NCBI GenBank assembly: GCA_966211795.1
Contig: CBIHNW010000006.1
Location: 146,471-210,470, forward strand
Direction: 5' to 3'
Length of the DNA: 64,000 bases
Origin: 21-14-0-10-47-8 sp966211795
GTDB lineage: Bacteria > Bdellovibrionota > Bdellovibrionia > Bdellovibrionales > Bdellovibrionaceae
Below, in pieces: positions 17,747 to 25,733 of the stretch (its first letter is position 1; the number at the start of each line of letters is the position of its first letter). The position numbers were made by a program, and so were the translations under genes. The notes beneath the pieces were generated by a model, which saw nothing but the letters and a program-made list of their open reading frames with translations, ran no database searches and was not told where the DNA came from.

Positions 17747-18910
17747 ATGTCAAAATTGATCAGCATTCGTGAACTGAAAATCGATATTCCCAAAGAAGCG
17801 AAAATCCTGGCCGAGCGCATGCTCTCGGATCTGGAAAAATCCAAGCGCCCCGTGCTCGAGGCGGTTAAGACTTCGCTGGATAACTCTTACTATAACCCGA
17901 AGGTCGGCTACCTGCAGGCCGGTGACAAACGCGTTCGCACCGAACTAAACGTGTCGTCGGTGCAAAAACTGGCGCGTGTCGTATTCATGCTCGAAATCCT
18001 GCTGCGAAATCTGGACATCGGATCGGTCAATACGAAGCGTGAGTTGTATTACATCTCCAAAGGTCTGATCAAAGGCAACGCTCGTCTGAAGCCTCTGGAT
18101 TTCGAAGATCAACCCGAGAGCGACTCGATCATCGATTTCATCGGTGACATGCTTCAGGTGTATCGTGAAGAGCTCAATTGCTTCGCCAACGATCGCGGTG
18201 GTCAGACGTATTCGCAACAATTGGTTGTGACCGAGACGATGAATGACGGTGAAAAAGCGACGATCGATTTGTCGACTTTGGGAACGGCGCCATTTCAGCC
18301 GAAGAACAAACCGCAGGCTTTGAAGCTGAAGGTGAAAAAGAAAATCGATTTCGTTCTGGTCATCGAATCAGAAGGTACCGCCAACACCTTGCAATCGATG
18401 GGTTTCACCAAGCGAAACAATTGCATCTTGATGGGTGCCCAAGGGGTTCCCTCGAACGGTGTGCGTGGTTGGTGTAAATTGATCGAAGAAGAGCTCGATG
18501 TTCCGATGTACTTCTTCGGAGACTTAGATGCGTACACATTGCAAAATATCTTCCGCACATTGAAAGCCGGATCAGCGGCATCGCTCATTCGAAACGCGGA
18601 CTTCTCGGCACCAGCCGTGAAATTCTTGGGCGTTTTGCCAGAAGACGTGAAAAAATACGACCTGCCATACTATAAGGTGAAAGAGTCCGATCCGGCCGAA
18701 GCCCGCGCTTTGAAAAAAGCCAAGGACGCCCTGGAAAACGACCCGTTCTTCCTGGATAAAAAGAACAAGGGACTTTCCGACATCCTGAAATGGCTGATGA
18801 AAGAAAAGGTCCGTTGCGAGCAGCAGTCTCTTTTCTCGGTCGACCCGAACGACCCCATCAAAATGGAAAAGATCATCCTCGAAAAAATCAAACGCGGCTC
18901 CTACGTCTAA
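17747..18910 (+). CDS. top6A: DNA topoisomerase VI subunit A (Spo11-like)
   Basis: 387 aa. The N-terminal CAP/winged-helix domain carries the DNA-cleaving tyrosine in NTKRELYYISK. The Toprim domain has the metal-binding Glu in VLVIESEGTANTLQ and the DxD in YFFGDLDAYTLQN. This subunit makes the double-strand break with 2-nt 5' overhangs through phosphotyrosine links; with subunit B it relaxes and decatenates DNA. The start lies 10 bp after top6B, clearly one operon. The stop codon TAA is the first three bases of a dispersed repeat (18908). All key residues are present, so an active enzyme is likely. Confidence 0.93.
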   Translation: MSKLISIRELKIDIPKEAKILAERMLSDLEKSKRPVLEAVKTSLDNSYYNPKVGYLQAGDKRVRTELNVSSVQKLARVVFMLEILLRNLDIGSVNTKRELYYISKGLIKGNARLKPLDFEDQPESDSIIDFIGDMLQVYREELNCFANDRGGQTYSQQLVVTETMNDGEKATIDLSTLGTAPFQPKNKPQALKLKVKKKIDFVLVIESEGTANTLQSMGFTKRNNCILMGAQGVPSNGVRGWCKLIEEELDVPMYFFGDLDAYTLQNIFRTLKAGSAASLIRNADFSAPAVKFLGVLPEDVKKYDLPYYKVKESDPAEARALKKAKDALENDPFFLDKKNKGLSDILKWLMKEKVRCEQQSLFSVDPNDPIKMEKIILEKIKRGSYV

Positions 18911-18960
18911 AAAGTGTCCGTGTATTTTTTCGGCGGGTGGGTGTGTCAAACACCGACCGC
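18908..18960 (+). repeat. Gene-terminal repeat, copy 1 (half element)
   Basis: The TAA stop of top6A opens the repeat TAAAAAGTGTCCGTG-TATTTTTTCGGCG, followed by its own small hairpin GGTGTGTCAAACACC. Unlike copies 2 and 3 it has no inverted partner. A normal terminator follows at 18979. Confidence 0.8.
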
Positions 18961-18978
18961 CAGCCCTCCGCAGAAATA

Positions 18979-19008
18979 AAAGCCATCTCCGAACGAGATG
19001 GCTTTTTG
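18979..19008 (+). terminator. Rho-independent terminator after top6BA
   Basis: AGCCATCTC (18981-18989) and GAGATGGCT (18995-19003) form a stem with loop CGAAC and end in five T residues. Confidence 0.88.
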
Positions 19009-19122
19009 ATTTGGACTTCCATCTGGACCTAGGCTTGGTCTTTGGATTTTTTTTTGGCATTCCCGTCTTTTTGGCCAGCTAACTGGCCTTCAATAGGGAC
19101 CAGAAGGGGCCGAAAGAATGTC

Positions 19123-19809
19123 ATGAAAAAAATTTTATTTATCGCAGTTCTTGGTTTTTCGATCGTGTCTCAAGCCGAAGTAAATTTTCGTGTGGGTTCG
19201 AACTCGGGCGAAAGCAAATTCGGTGATGTGAATTCGGGCGGGCAGCAAAGCTACTTTTTTAGCGGTACCAACATGAACATGGATTTGATTTTCTACATGG
19301 GCCGGTTGGGCTTCGGGGCACGTTACACCAAATTGGACACTATCCGTGGCCAGGACGACAGCTCTTCCGGTCAATCGCAATCACAGTCGACCGAAGTGAA
19401 TATTTCTTCGGCTCGAATGATCAATTCGGGCTTGTCGGCTTTGGTCAGTCTGCGTTTTTACTCCTCCGAGTCCGAAACCGACATTCAATTCGACAAGGGC
19501 GTGGCCGGAAAACTTCAGACAAAAACCTTTGGCGATCTCATCGTGAGCGCCGGAAAATCGAATCAGTTTCAAATGAACACCAAGGACGAAAGCGGCGTCG
19601 AAGCCAAGTACACGGCTTCCAATGTCGATAACTACTCGGCCAGCCTGTTGGGCGGATTTCAAGTTTCAATTTTTCAATTGGGACTTGAGGCTGGCTATCG
19701 CGAAATGTACATCCATGATGCTCACACCAAAACCGGAAACATCGACCGCGAAGGCGCCTACAAAATCGGTTACCCCTTCGTCGGACTCAACTTCGGCCTC
19801 GCATTCTAA
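19123..19809 (+). CDS. Predicted outer-membrane beta-barrel protein
   Basis: 228 aa from the ATG at 19123. Signal peptide MKKILFIAVLGFSIVSQA, then alternating polar/hydrophobic strands rich in Gly, Tyr and Ser (VNFRVGSNSG, MGRLGFGARYTKLD, LSALVSLRFYSS), ending in VGLNFGLAF with the terminal aromatic residue typical of BAM-inserted barrels. About eight strands would fit its size. Its stop codon TAA is the first three bases of the inverted repeat at 19807. Function unknown. Confidence 0.7.
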   Translation: MKKILFIAVLGFSIVSQAEVNFRVGSNSGESKFGDVNSGGQQSYFFSGTNMNMDLIFYMGRLGFGARYTKLDTIRGQDDSSSGQSQSQSTEVNISSARMINSGLSALVSLRFYSSESETDIQFDKGVAGKLQTKTFGDLIVSAGKSNQFQMNTKDESGVEAKYTASNVDNYSASLLGGFQVSIFQLGLEAGYREMYIHDAHTKTGNIDREGAYKIGYPFVGLNFGLAF

Positions 19810-19926
19810 AAAGTGTCCGTGTATTTTTTCGGCGCTCGTCGCGTCATCGACGCGTCCTTTTATTTTTCGGGCGCCGGTCGCGAAACCCCCCCCACAAACC
19901 CCTAAAAAATACACGGACACTTTTTA
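19807..19926. repeat. Gene-terminal repeat, copy 2 (inverted pair beside the RAYT)
   Basis: A perfect 23-bp inverted repeat (19807-19829 and 19904-19926; core GTGTCCGTGTATTTTTT) encloses about 74 bp with an inner hairpin GTCGCGTCATCGACGCG. The left arm provides the TAA of the plus-strand barrel gene and the right arm the TAA of the minus-strand RAYT gene, so the whole element fills the space between two convergent genes. Confidence 0.9.
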
Positions 19927-20565
19927 GAGCAAGCTGATTTCGAGAGGGTGAGGCTTGTTGATTCGAGACACCTTTGGAAATTTGAAATCTCCACGGCGCA
20001 GGGCCTTGCGCACGTCTTCGGTGTGGGTTTGCGATGGAATTTGGTTCAACCACTTCAGTATGAGATCTGTCTGGTTGTCGAATAGGACGGCGTCGTAATC
20101 CACGGGAATTTCCAAGCGTGAGATTCCTAATAAACCCGGTAATGTGCTGTAAGGATATTTCATCACGTCTGAAGTGACTCCGGCGCGCAGTGGATTCTGG
20201 TAGAGATATTTGTAGGCGTGCATGAAATAGTGATAGGAGCCGAGTCGCGAGCGAAAAAAGCGGCCGCCCCATGTTTGATTGATACGACCTGAAGATTTTG
20301 TCAGGTCTCGGCTGGTCTCGCGTAAGAAAAACGCCATCGCGTGGCTGAGATTGCCATCGGGAGCTTGGGCGATCAGGTGAAAGTGGTTGCTCATCAGCAC
20401 GTAAGATAAAATTTTTAAATTGTAGAAATGTTTGGTGGCATGCAGATGCAGGCAGGTGATTTTCCAGACTTGCTCCATGGGCAGAGCGAACCATTCGCGA
20501 TTGATGCATCGCGAACTGAGGTGATAGGGCGTTGTCGGGTCAATTTCTTGAGATCTGCGGGCCAT
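19924..20565 (-). CDS. REP-associated tyrosine transposase (RAYT, Y1_Tnp/TnpA_REP family)
   Basis: 213 aa. The HUH nuclease core is visible: LMSNHFHLIAQAPDGNL contains the HxH metal-binding pair and YKYLYQNPLRAGV holds the expected catalytic Tyr followed by NP-RAG. The opening PTTPYHLSSRCINRE is also typical. Such transposases cut and join single-stranded REP/BIME palindromes and are normally single-copy, domesticated genes. Here the gene lies between two copies of a long inverted repeat (19807-19926 and 20629-20707), which are the likely substrate or relics of its activity. Its stop codon is part of copy 2. Confidence 0.88.
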   Translation of the reverse strand: MARRSQEIDPTTPYHLSSRCINREWFALPMEQVWKITCLHLHATKHFYNLKILSYVLMSNHFHLIAQAPDGNLSHAMAFFLRETSRDLTKSSGRINQTWGGRFFRSRLGSYHYFMHAYKYLYQNPLRAGVTSDVMKYPYSTLPGLLGISRLEIPVDYDAVLFDNQTDLILKWLNQIPSQTHTEDVRKALRRGDFKFPKVSRINKPHPLEISLL

Positions 20566-20628
20566 GTTAGACCATCGAGCAAACGTCAGGCCGGCCGGAG
20601 ATCAAGCCTAATAAGTTTCCGTGTCCGG

Positions 20629-20707
20629 AAAAGTGTCCGTGTATTTTTTCGGTCTCTGTCGCGTCTATGACGCGACGAGCGCCGAAAAAATACACGGACA
20701 CTTTTTA
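20629..20707. repeat. Gene-terminal repeat, copy 3 (inverted pair)
   Basis: The left arm 20629-20652 and right arm 20682-20706 are near-perfect inverted repeats with core GTGTCCGTGTATTTTTT, around an inner hairpin GTCGCGT-CTATG-ACGCGAC. The right arm supplies the TAA stop of the chemoreceptor gene. A partial extra GTGTCCG lies just left of it at 20621. It sits 64 bp upstream of the RAYT start. Confidence 0.9.
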
Positions 20708-22159
20708 GCCGGCGATGAGTTTGTTGAGGTTGGTGATTTGGGCGTCGACTTGTTGGGTGTTGCGCGAGATTTCGGTGACGGTGGTCGAGATCTCTTCCGC
20801 TGAGGCGGCGTTGGTTTGCGAGCCTTGGTCCAGCTGGTTCATGGCTTGGTTGATTTGTTGGATTCCGGACAATTGCTCATTGCTCGCGGAAGCGATTTCG
20901 CTGTTCAAAGTCGCGACCTTGTTGACCGAGGTTAAAATATTTTTCAGCACATCGCCGGATTTGTCGGCGAGCTTGGCTCCGGTTTCGATCTTATCCACGC
21001 TTTCTTGAATCAGCACGCTGATGTCCTTGGCCGCGACGGCCGATCTTTGCGCCAACGTTCGGACGGCGTCCGCGACGACGGCGAATCCCTTTCCCTGGTC
21101 GCCGGCACGGGCGGCTTCGACGGCGGCGTTGAGCGCCAAGAGATTGGTTTGAAATGCGATGTCGTCGATGACTTCGATGATTTGGCCGATCTTTTTCGAA
21201 GAGGCTGAGATTTCACTCATCGAATCGATCAAATGCGAGATTTCCTTTTCACCGTTTTCGGCCGAATGCTTTGATTCCAACGACAAGGCTGCCGCTTGCG
21301 AGGCGTGCTCGGAATTCGTTTTGATGATCGAGCTCACTTCCTCGAGCGAAGCGGAAGTTTCTTCGAGCGATCCGGCCACTCCGGCGGAAGACTGGGACAG
21401 TTGCTGACCAGACTGCGAAAGCTGCGAGATCGAGCTGGTCACATCTTGCGCCAGACCGCGAACGGTCGAGACGACGACGTGGATGTTTTTCGAAAATTTC
21501 AGACTGTAAAGCAAGTTGGCCGCGACCACGAGCAAAACCACGGCCAGAAATCCGATCAGAACGTTACGTTCGAAGGTGCGGATGCTATCCTCGACAACAT
21601 CCTTGTAAACGCCGGTGCCGATCATCCAGTTCCAAGGCTTGTAGGCTTTGACGTAAGAGATTTTCCCGAAGGGCGGACCGTCTTTGGCTTTGGTTGCCGC
21701 GTACTCGGCGTAACCTTCACCGTCGGATCCAAAGGCGATGTCGACCATTTCTTTGATGTTCAATTTTCCGTTGGCATCTTTGGCGCCCAGGCGATCGGTG
21801 CCTTCGTAATTCGGATTCACCGGATGCACCATGCTAATGCCTTTGTTGTTGTAGACAAAAAAGTAGTCCGTTTTGTTGTAACGAATCTTATGCAGGAGAG
21901 CTTTGACGGTGTCTTGCGCTTCGGCTTCGGTGATCTTTTTGCTCTCGGCCAATTGGCCATAGTATTCGAGCAAGCCGTAGGTGATCTCGATCGTTGCTTT
22001 CACCGAAGCTTTTTGGCTGTCGACGAATTGTCGTTCATAAAGAGGGAAAATGTAAAACAGCAAGGTCAAAAGCAAGAGCGCGATGCCAAAGGTCGATAGA
22101 AAGATCATTTTGAATTGCAAAGTTTTAAAAAAATGAAACTTCCCCGCGGACGTGGTCAT
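20705..22159 (-). CDS. Methyl-accepting chemotaxis protein with sCache_2 sensor
   Basis: 484 aa. TM1 spans about residues 14-34. The periplasmic single-Cache domain includes the YFFVYNNKGISMVHP and GYAEYAATK...GKISYVKAYKPWNWMIGTGVY signatures. TM2 spans about 187-210. After a very short link comes the long cytoplasmic hairpin with the highly conserved tip IDDIAFQTNLLALNAAVEAARAG. A normal HAMP domain seems to be missing. It would sense a small molecule (sCache_2 often binds carboxylates) and signal through CheA/CheW. The start ATG has GGAGG five bases upstream. The stop codon is part of repeat copy 3. Confidence 0.93.
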   Translation of the reverse strand: MTTSAGKFHFFKTLQFKMIFLSTFGIALLLLTLLFYIFPLYERQFVDSQKASVKATIEITYGLLEYYGQLAESKKITEAEAQDTVKALLHKIRYNKTDYFFVYNNKGISMVHPVNPNYEGTDRLGAKDANGKLNIKEMVDIAFGSDGEGYAEYAATKAKDGPPFGKISYVKAYKPWNWMIGTGVYKDVVEDSIRTFERNVLIGFLAVVLLVVAANLLYSLKFSKNIHVVVSTVRGLAQDVTSSISQLSQSGQQLSQSSAGVAGSLEETSASLEEVSSIIKTNSEHASQAAALSLESKHSAENGEKEISHLIDSMSEISASSKKIGQIIEVIDDIAFQTNLLALNAAVEAARAGDQGKGFAVVADAVRTLAQRSAVAAKDISVLIQESVDKIETGAKLADKSGDVLKNILTSVNKVATLNSEIASASNEQLSGIQQINQAMNQLDQGSQTNAASAEEISTTVTEISRNTQQVDAQITNLNKLIAG

Positions 22160-22475
22160 CTGGTCCTCCGATTGTGACGTGATCCCGTTATCGGTGCCGG
22201 CATGGAAAGAAAGAGATCGTTGTCAAAACCGCGAAGTGTGTGAATCTCAGGGCCGTATGGTTGCCTTTAGAAATCGTGAAGGTATCTGTCGATCGACAAT
22301 GAAGGCACCGAGTTTCTCAATAAAAGCTGATTTTGAGATCAAAAAAATATTTAGCGAGAAAGCCGAATCAAGAACTTCCGAAGGCAAAAAACGGTGAGTG
22401 CATGCCGGGGCGATTTCCAGTTGTTTCAAATCGAGACGTGCTTAAGGCCCGGTGCCGGAAGTCCGAAGAGAAAAT
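22160..22475. other. Divergent intergenic region
   Basis: Separates the chemoreceptor and the lipoprotein gene, which point away from each other, so it should hold both promoters. I could not fix any -35/-10 pair with confidence and see no repeat. Confidence 0.4.
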
Positions 22476-23501
22476 ATGCGATTCGATTTTAGATTTGCGA
22501 TTCTCTCTGCTTGTTTCCTATTGTCGGCCTGTGAGCGGCCGACAGGCCAAGATTCGTCGAGCCACGTGCTCATTCGAACTCCCAATTTAGCATTATCGGC
22601 CAGTGTTTCCGCTCAGTCTGCCATTCCGGTGGGAAAGAAAGCTTGCTACGGCGTCAGCGTGACCGGTGACGGGATCGGTTCCGGTGGTGGTGGCAGCTGC
22701 GGCCTTTCAGTCGGAGTGTCGGCCGGTTTTGTGGATGGTAGCTCGACCCTGAGTCTGGAAGTCCCCCGTGGAGCTGATCGAACCTTTGAGCTCTTGATTT
22801 ACCTCGTGAATTCGTCCGAGGCTTGCCCCCAGTTTGATCCGGCCATGCTTTCCAAATTGGTGGATCTGAAAAAGATTTATCGTTCGGGAAAAACGTCAGG
22901 GGTGACGTTGAATCAAGATCAGCAAGATGTGGCGATCGATGTTTCCTTTCCCGGAGAAGATCAGTCCTTGGCGACGGTTGAGCCGGCCGTTGCCTCTTGC
23001 TCGATGGGAAGCATGTTAAAAGCAAGCCTTCTCAGCAGCGGTGATATTATCGATGCGAACGGAAACGATTTGGCAGCGCTTTCTTCGCCGATGAATGCGG
23101 CTTTTTATATCACCGCTCTGGGTGGAGATTTTGGCATCGGCACTTTGTCGAGCAGTGATATTTTGAATCTTCCATTGGCCAATGCCGTCCCGACACCGCC
23201 CGAAGTTTTTTCGGTGACCCGAAAGCCAGATTCAGGTGTTTATTACGGTCTTCTGCATTCCGGAAAAATTGTCTCGATGGATGTGGGAACCGGTTTCTAT
23301 ACCGAATTAGACTCTAGCAACTGTCCGTTTGCGGTCACCAATTGCGATGCGCCGGAATGGATGCAGTCAATTAGCGCCGGGACCGGCAAAGACTTGTTTG
23401 GATTGGATCACGGCGGAAATATTTATTTCATCCGCCAGGCCGACGTGGATGCCATCGGCGTTCAAGTGCCCGCCAATGTCGTCCAAGTGTCTTTCTACTA
23501 A
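22476..23501 (+). CDS. Lipoprotein of unknown function
   Basis: 341 aa from the ATG at 22476. MRFDFRFAILSACFLLSAC gives a lipoprotein signal with lipobox LSAC. The mature protein has a Gly-rich turn (GDGIGSGGGGSCG), several predicted beta strands and eight or so cysteines; the C-terminal third contains YYGLLHSGKIVSMDVGTGFY and GLDHGGNIYFIRQ, which look like beta-propeller blades. No family was recognised. Anchoring in the outer membrane is likely. Confidence 0.65.
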   Translation: MRFDFRFAILSACFLLSACERPTGQDSSSHVLIRTPNLALSASVSAQSAIPVGKKACYGVSVTGDGIGSGGGGSCGLSVGVSAGFVDGSSTLSLEVPRGADRTFELLIYLVNSSEACPQFDPAMLSKLVDLKKIYRSGKTSGVTLNQDQQDVAIDVSFPGEDQSLATVEPAVASCSMGSMLKASLLSSGDIIDANGNDLAALSSPMNAAFYITALGGDFGIGTLSSSDILNLPLANAVPTPPEVFSVTRKPDSGVYYGLLHSGKIVSMDVGTGFYTELDSSNCPFAVTNCDAPEWMQSISAGTGKDLFGLDHGGNIYFIRQADVDAIGVQVPANVVQVSFY

Positions 23502-23516
23502 CTCATCTGACAGTTT

Positions 23517-24284
23517 TTAAAAAGCAGCGCCGCCTTTAAATTGCGGGCTTTGCAAGTGTCCAGCCGCAACTCCGGTTCCATGAATCGTCACTTTGCATGA
23601 AGCAAAGCCATTGTTGTCCGGACAGCACATGGTTCCATACGTGCCGCTGACGCTCGCGTAACTGCATCCTTGAATGGAAGCGCCGGTGCCAGCGGATCCC
23701 TCTGAGCAACGGTACGAAGCAACACTTTTATTATATGAAATAGGAGCATTCGGTTTTTTCCCAGTGACCGAGTCTTGCGGCTGATTGTTTTTGCCCCAAT
23801 TGTCATAGGTTGAATACCAAGTCGAAGCCCCGGATTGAGGTTTGATCCAATAATATCCAAGGAACTGATTGGGATCGGCGGCGGAAGTGCTGAGATTGGC
23901 GATGGTGCAAACATGAGAGCTCGGTCCGCAGAGCGAAAGGGCGGCCGAATAAGTAACTGTCCCCGAACAGAAGAAGGGACCTTGGGGTAAAATTTTTGTA
24001 GGTGCCTGGTTGGCGGCGCACATTCCAGCGCCCGTGATCGTCGTCATTTTTTTTGTCGCCAAGGTGACATTCGAAAAGCCCGTGACGATGTTAGAGCCCG
24101 TGACTTTGTCATAACATTCGACCGAGTAAGTGACGGTGCCGCTGCTGGGATTGGTCAATTGCAATTTGCCATCCGGAACGCTGATGGAAACGGAGCGATC
24201 CGCCCAAGCTGTTGCGCCGATCATCAAGGTGATCGATGTTAAGGTGAGGAGACTGAGACCAATTTGCTGCCATCGAGTTTTCAT
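23517..24284 (-). CDS. Secreted cysteine-rich protein
   Basis: 255 aa with signal peptide (MKTRWQQIGLSLLTLTSITLMIGATAWA). The mature part starts with a beta-rich domain (VSISVPDGKLQLTNPSSGTV) and contains about ten cysteines including CCPDNNGFASC near the end. No family was recognised. It converges on the preceding lipoprotein gene with 15 bp between stops. Confidence 0.6.
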   Translation of the reverse strand: MKTRWQQIGLSLLTLTSITLMIGATAWADRSVSISVPDGKLQLTNPSSGTVTYSVECYDKVTGSNIVTGFSNVTLATKKMTTITGAGMCAANQAPTKILPQGPFFCSGTVTYSAALSLCGPSSHVCTIANLSTSAADPNQFLGYYWIKPQSGASTWYSTYDNWGKNNQPQDSVTGKKPNAPISYNKSVASYRCSEGSAGTGASIQGCSYASVSGTYGTMCCPDNNGFASCKVTIHGTGVAAGHLQSPQFKGGAAF

Positions 24285-24350
24285 AAACTTCCCTTCGACG
24301 CCTTCATTGCAAACAAAAATTAAAACTCGGTCAATCTCAAACTTGAAATG

Positions 24351-25577
24351 TCAAAGTTGAAACAGGGCCCGAAAGATCAGGTGCACTCGCTCCAACGAAT
24401 TTTCAAAAAAGAAAAATGCGATGGTGATAAAACAAAAAGTGATCGACCACGCAATCAACTTCCAGATGCGTCCTGCAGGTTTTGGCGCGGATGACAGGCG
24501 GTAATAATGATGAATGGCCAAACCAAGCGAATGAATCCAAGCAAAAATCATATAGTTCCATTGCAGGCCGTGCCAAAACCCCATGATGGTCAACACCAGG
24601 GCGCTGAGCCATGGAACGAAATGATTGTAACGAATGGCAAGCTTCGAGCGCAAAATCATTTTGGAGAGCGGAGTGAAGATCATCAAATTTAAATATTCGG
24701 TTAAGCTCATATGCCAGCGTTGCCAAAACTGCCGAATGTTGACTGCTAAGAGGGGTCTGTCGAAATTCTCTTTCGCTTCCAGGCCAAGCCCCGCAGATAA
24801 ACCAATGATGACATCGCAAAAACCAGAAAAATTGACGTACATATAAAAAGTGTAAGCGAAGAGCCCAATTAAAAACTGAGAGACGTCCAGCTTCGATTCG
24901 ATCGTGTAGGTGCGACTGAGGGTGAGCTGATAAAAGATGCCGCTGATAAAGTAAAATTTAAAAAGTCCGACCGCGATCCGTAAGATCGCCGTCCAAGCCA
25001 AGCTCAGGTCGCGTTGGGTTTTTCCGCGAAGAAATTCGTCGTAGCGAAGGTAAGAGTTGATCGGACCCACGATCAATGTTTTCGGATCAAAGGTGTAAGA
25101 GATCGCGCCCAGAAGAGAAGGGGACTTGGTGTATTCGGTCATCATCAGGCTCAGGCGAAAACTGAGATAGGAAAATCCGATCCAGACTTCGCCCGCTTTT
25201 AAAATTCCACCACGGGCAAAGACCGGCACGGCCCACGAACCCAACCAGACACTGATGTCGGCAAAGGTCACCGATCTCAAACACTGAATGGCGATCCAAC
25301 CCAAAACTGGCGTCAGGGCGGCAAGGTAGGTTCTTTTTCGTTTTAGAAGCAAAAGCCCTATGCCGATGATGAGAATGCTATAAACCAAGTAGCCGATGAA
25401 AAACCAGAGCTGCTGAAGCGCTAAATCTGCCTGATAGAAAAAAAGAAAATAACAAGCCGTTAGGTTCAAAACCAGAAAGAGCAAAGCGACGCCACGGACC
25501 TTGCGCATGAAACTGAATGCGAATGCCAGGATGAGGTAAGCCGTCAAAAAAGCCGGATGCCGGAACAGAATTTCCAT
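24351..25577 (-). CDS. MBOAT family O-acyltransferase (DltB/AlgI type)
   Basis: 408 aa polytopic membrane protein with about ten helices. The MBOAT signatures are FWQRWHMSLTEYLNL and the catalytic-His segment GFWHGLQWNYMIFAWIH. In Dlt systems the MBOAT DltB takes an acyl group from a carrier protein in the cytoplasm and moves it across the membrane. Here the gene is the last of a tightly packed operon with an ACP, an FkbH-like loader, a DltD-like protein and a 50-aa DltX-like protein that ends 3 nt before this start. The acyl group transferred is therefore inferred to come from the FkbH/ACP pair. Confidence 0.88.
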   Translation of the reverse strand: MEILFRHPAFLTAYLILAFAFSFMRKVRGVALLFLVLNLTACYFLFFYQADLALQQLWFFIGYLVYSILIIGIGLLLLKRKRTYLAALTPVLGWIAIQCLRSVTFADISVWLGSWAVPVFARGGILKAGEVWIGFSYLSFRLSLMMTEYTKSPSLLGAISYTFDPKTLIVGPINSYLRYDEFLRGKTQRDLSLAWTAILRIAVGLFKFYFISGIFYQLTLSRTYTIESKLDVSQFLIGLFAYTFYMYVNFSGFCDVIIGLSAGLGLEAKENFDRPLLAVNIRQFWQRWHMSLTEYLNLMIFTPLSKMILRSKLAIRYNHFVPWLSALVLTIMGFWHGLQWNYMIFAWIHSLGLAIHHYYRLSSAPKPAGRIWKLIAWSITFCFITIAFFFFENSLERVHLIFRALFQL

Positions 25578-25580
25578 GCG

Positions 25581-25733
25581 CTAAAAACTCTGGTACACAA
25601 ACGGCACGCGAAAGCCATGTTCGGGAACCGACAGAAAAACGAGAATGCCAATCAGGCACAACAGAAAGATGCAAATCTCGCAAAGCAAAATCCATTTTGA
25701 GCGTTTGGTCTTTTGGGGTTGATTACTGGGCAC
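25581..25733 (-). CDS. DltX-like microprotein, 50 aa
   Basis: Starts at GTG 25733 with a perfect GGAGG five bases upstream, inside the end of the DltD-like gene (11-bp overlap), and stops 3 nt before the MBOAT gene. A basic N terminus (PSNQPQKTKRSK) is followed by one membrane helix (about residues 14-36) and a C terminus ending in PFVYQSF. Gram-positive DltX is also a ~50-residue single-pass protein whose extreme C terminus carries a conserved aromatic/Tyr motif, reported to receive the acyl group from DltB. The position between DltD-like and MBOAT genes and the terminal Tyr make the same role likely here. Assignment by architecture, not by overall sequence identity. Confidence 0.75.
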   Translation of the reverse strand: MPSNQPQKTKRSKWILLCEICIFLLCLIGILVFLSVPEHGFRVPFVYQSF

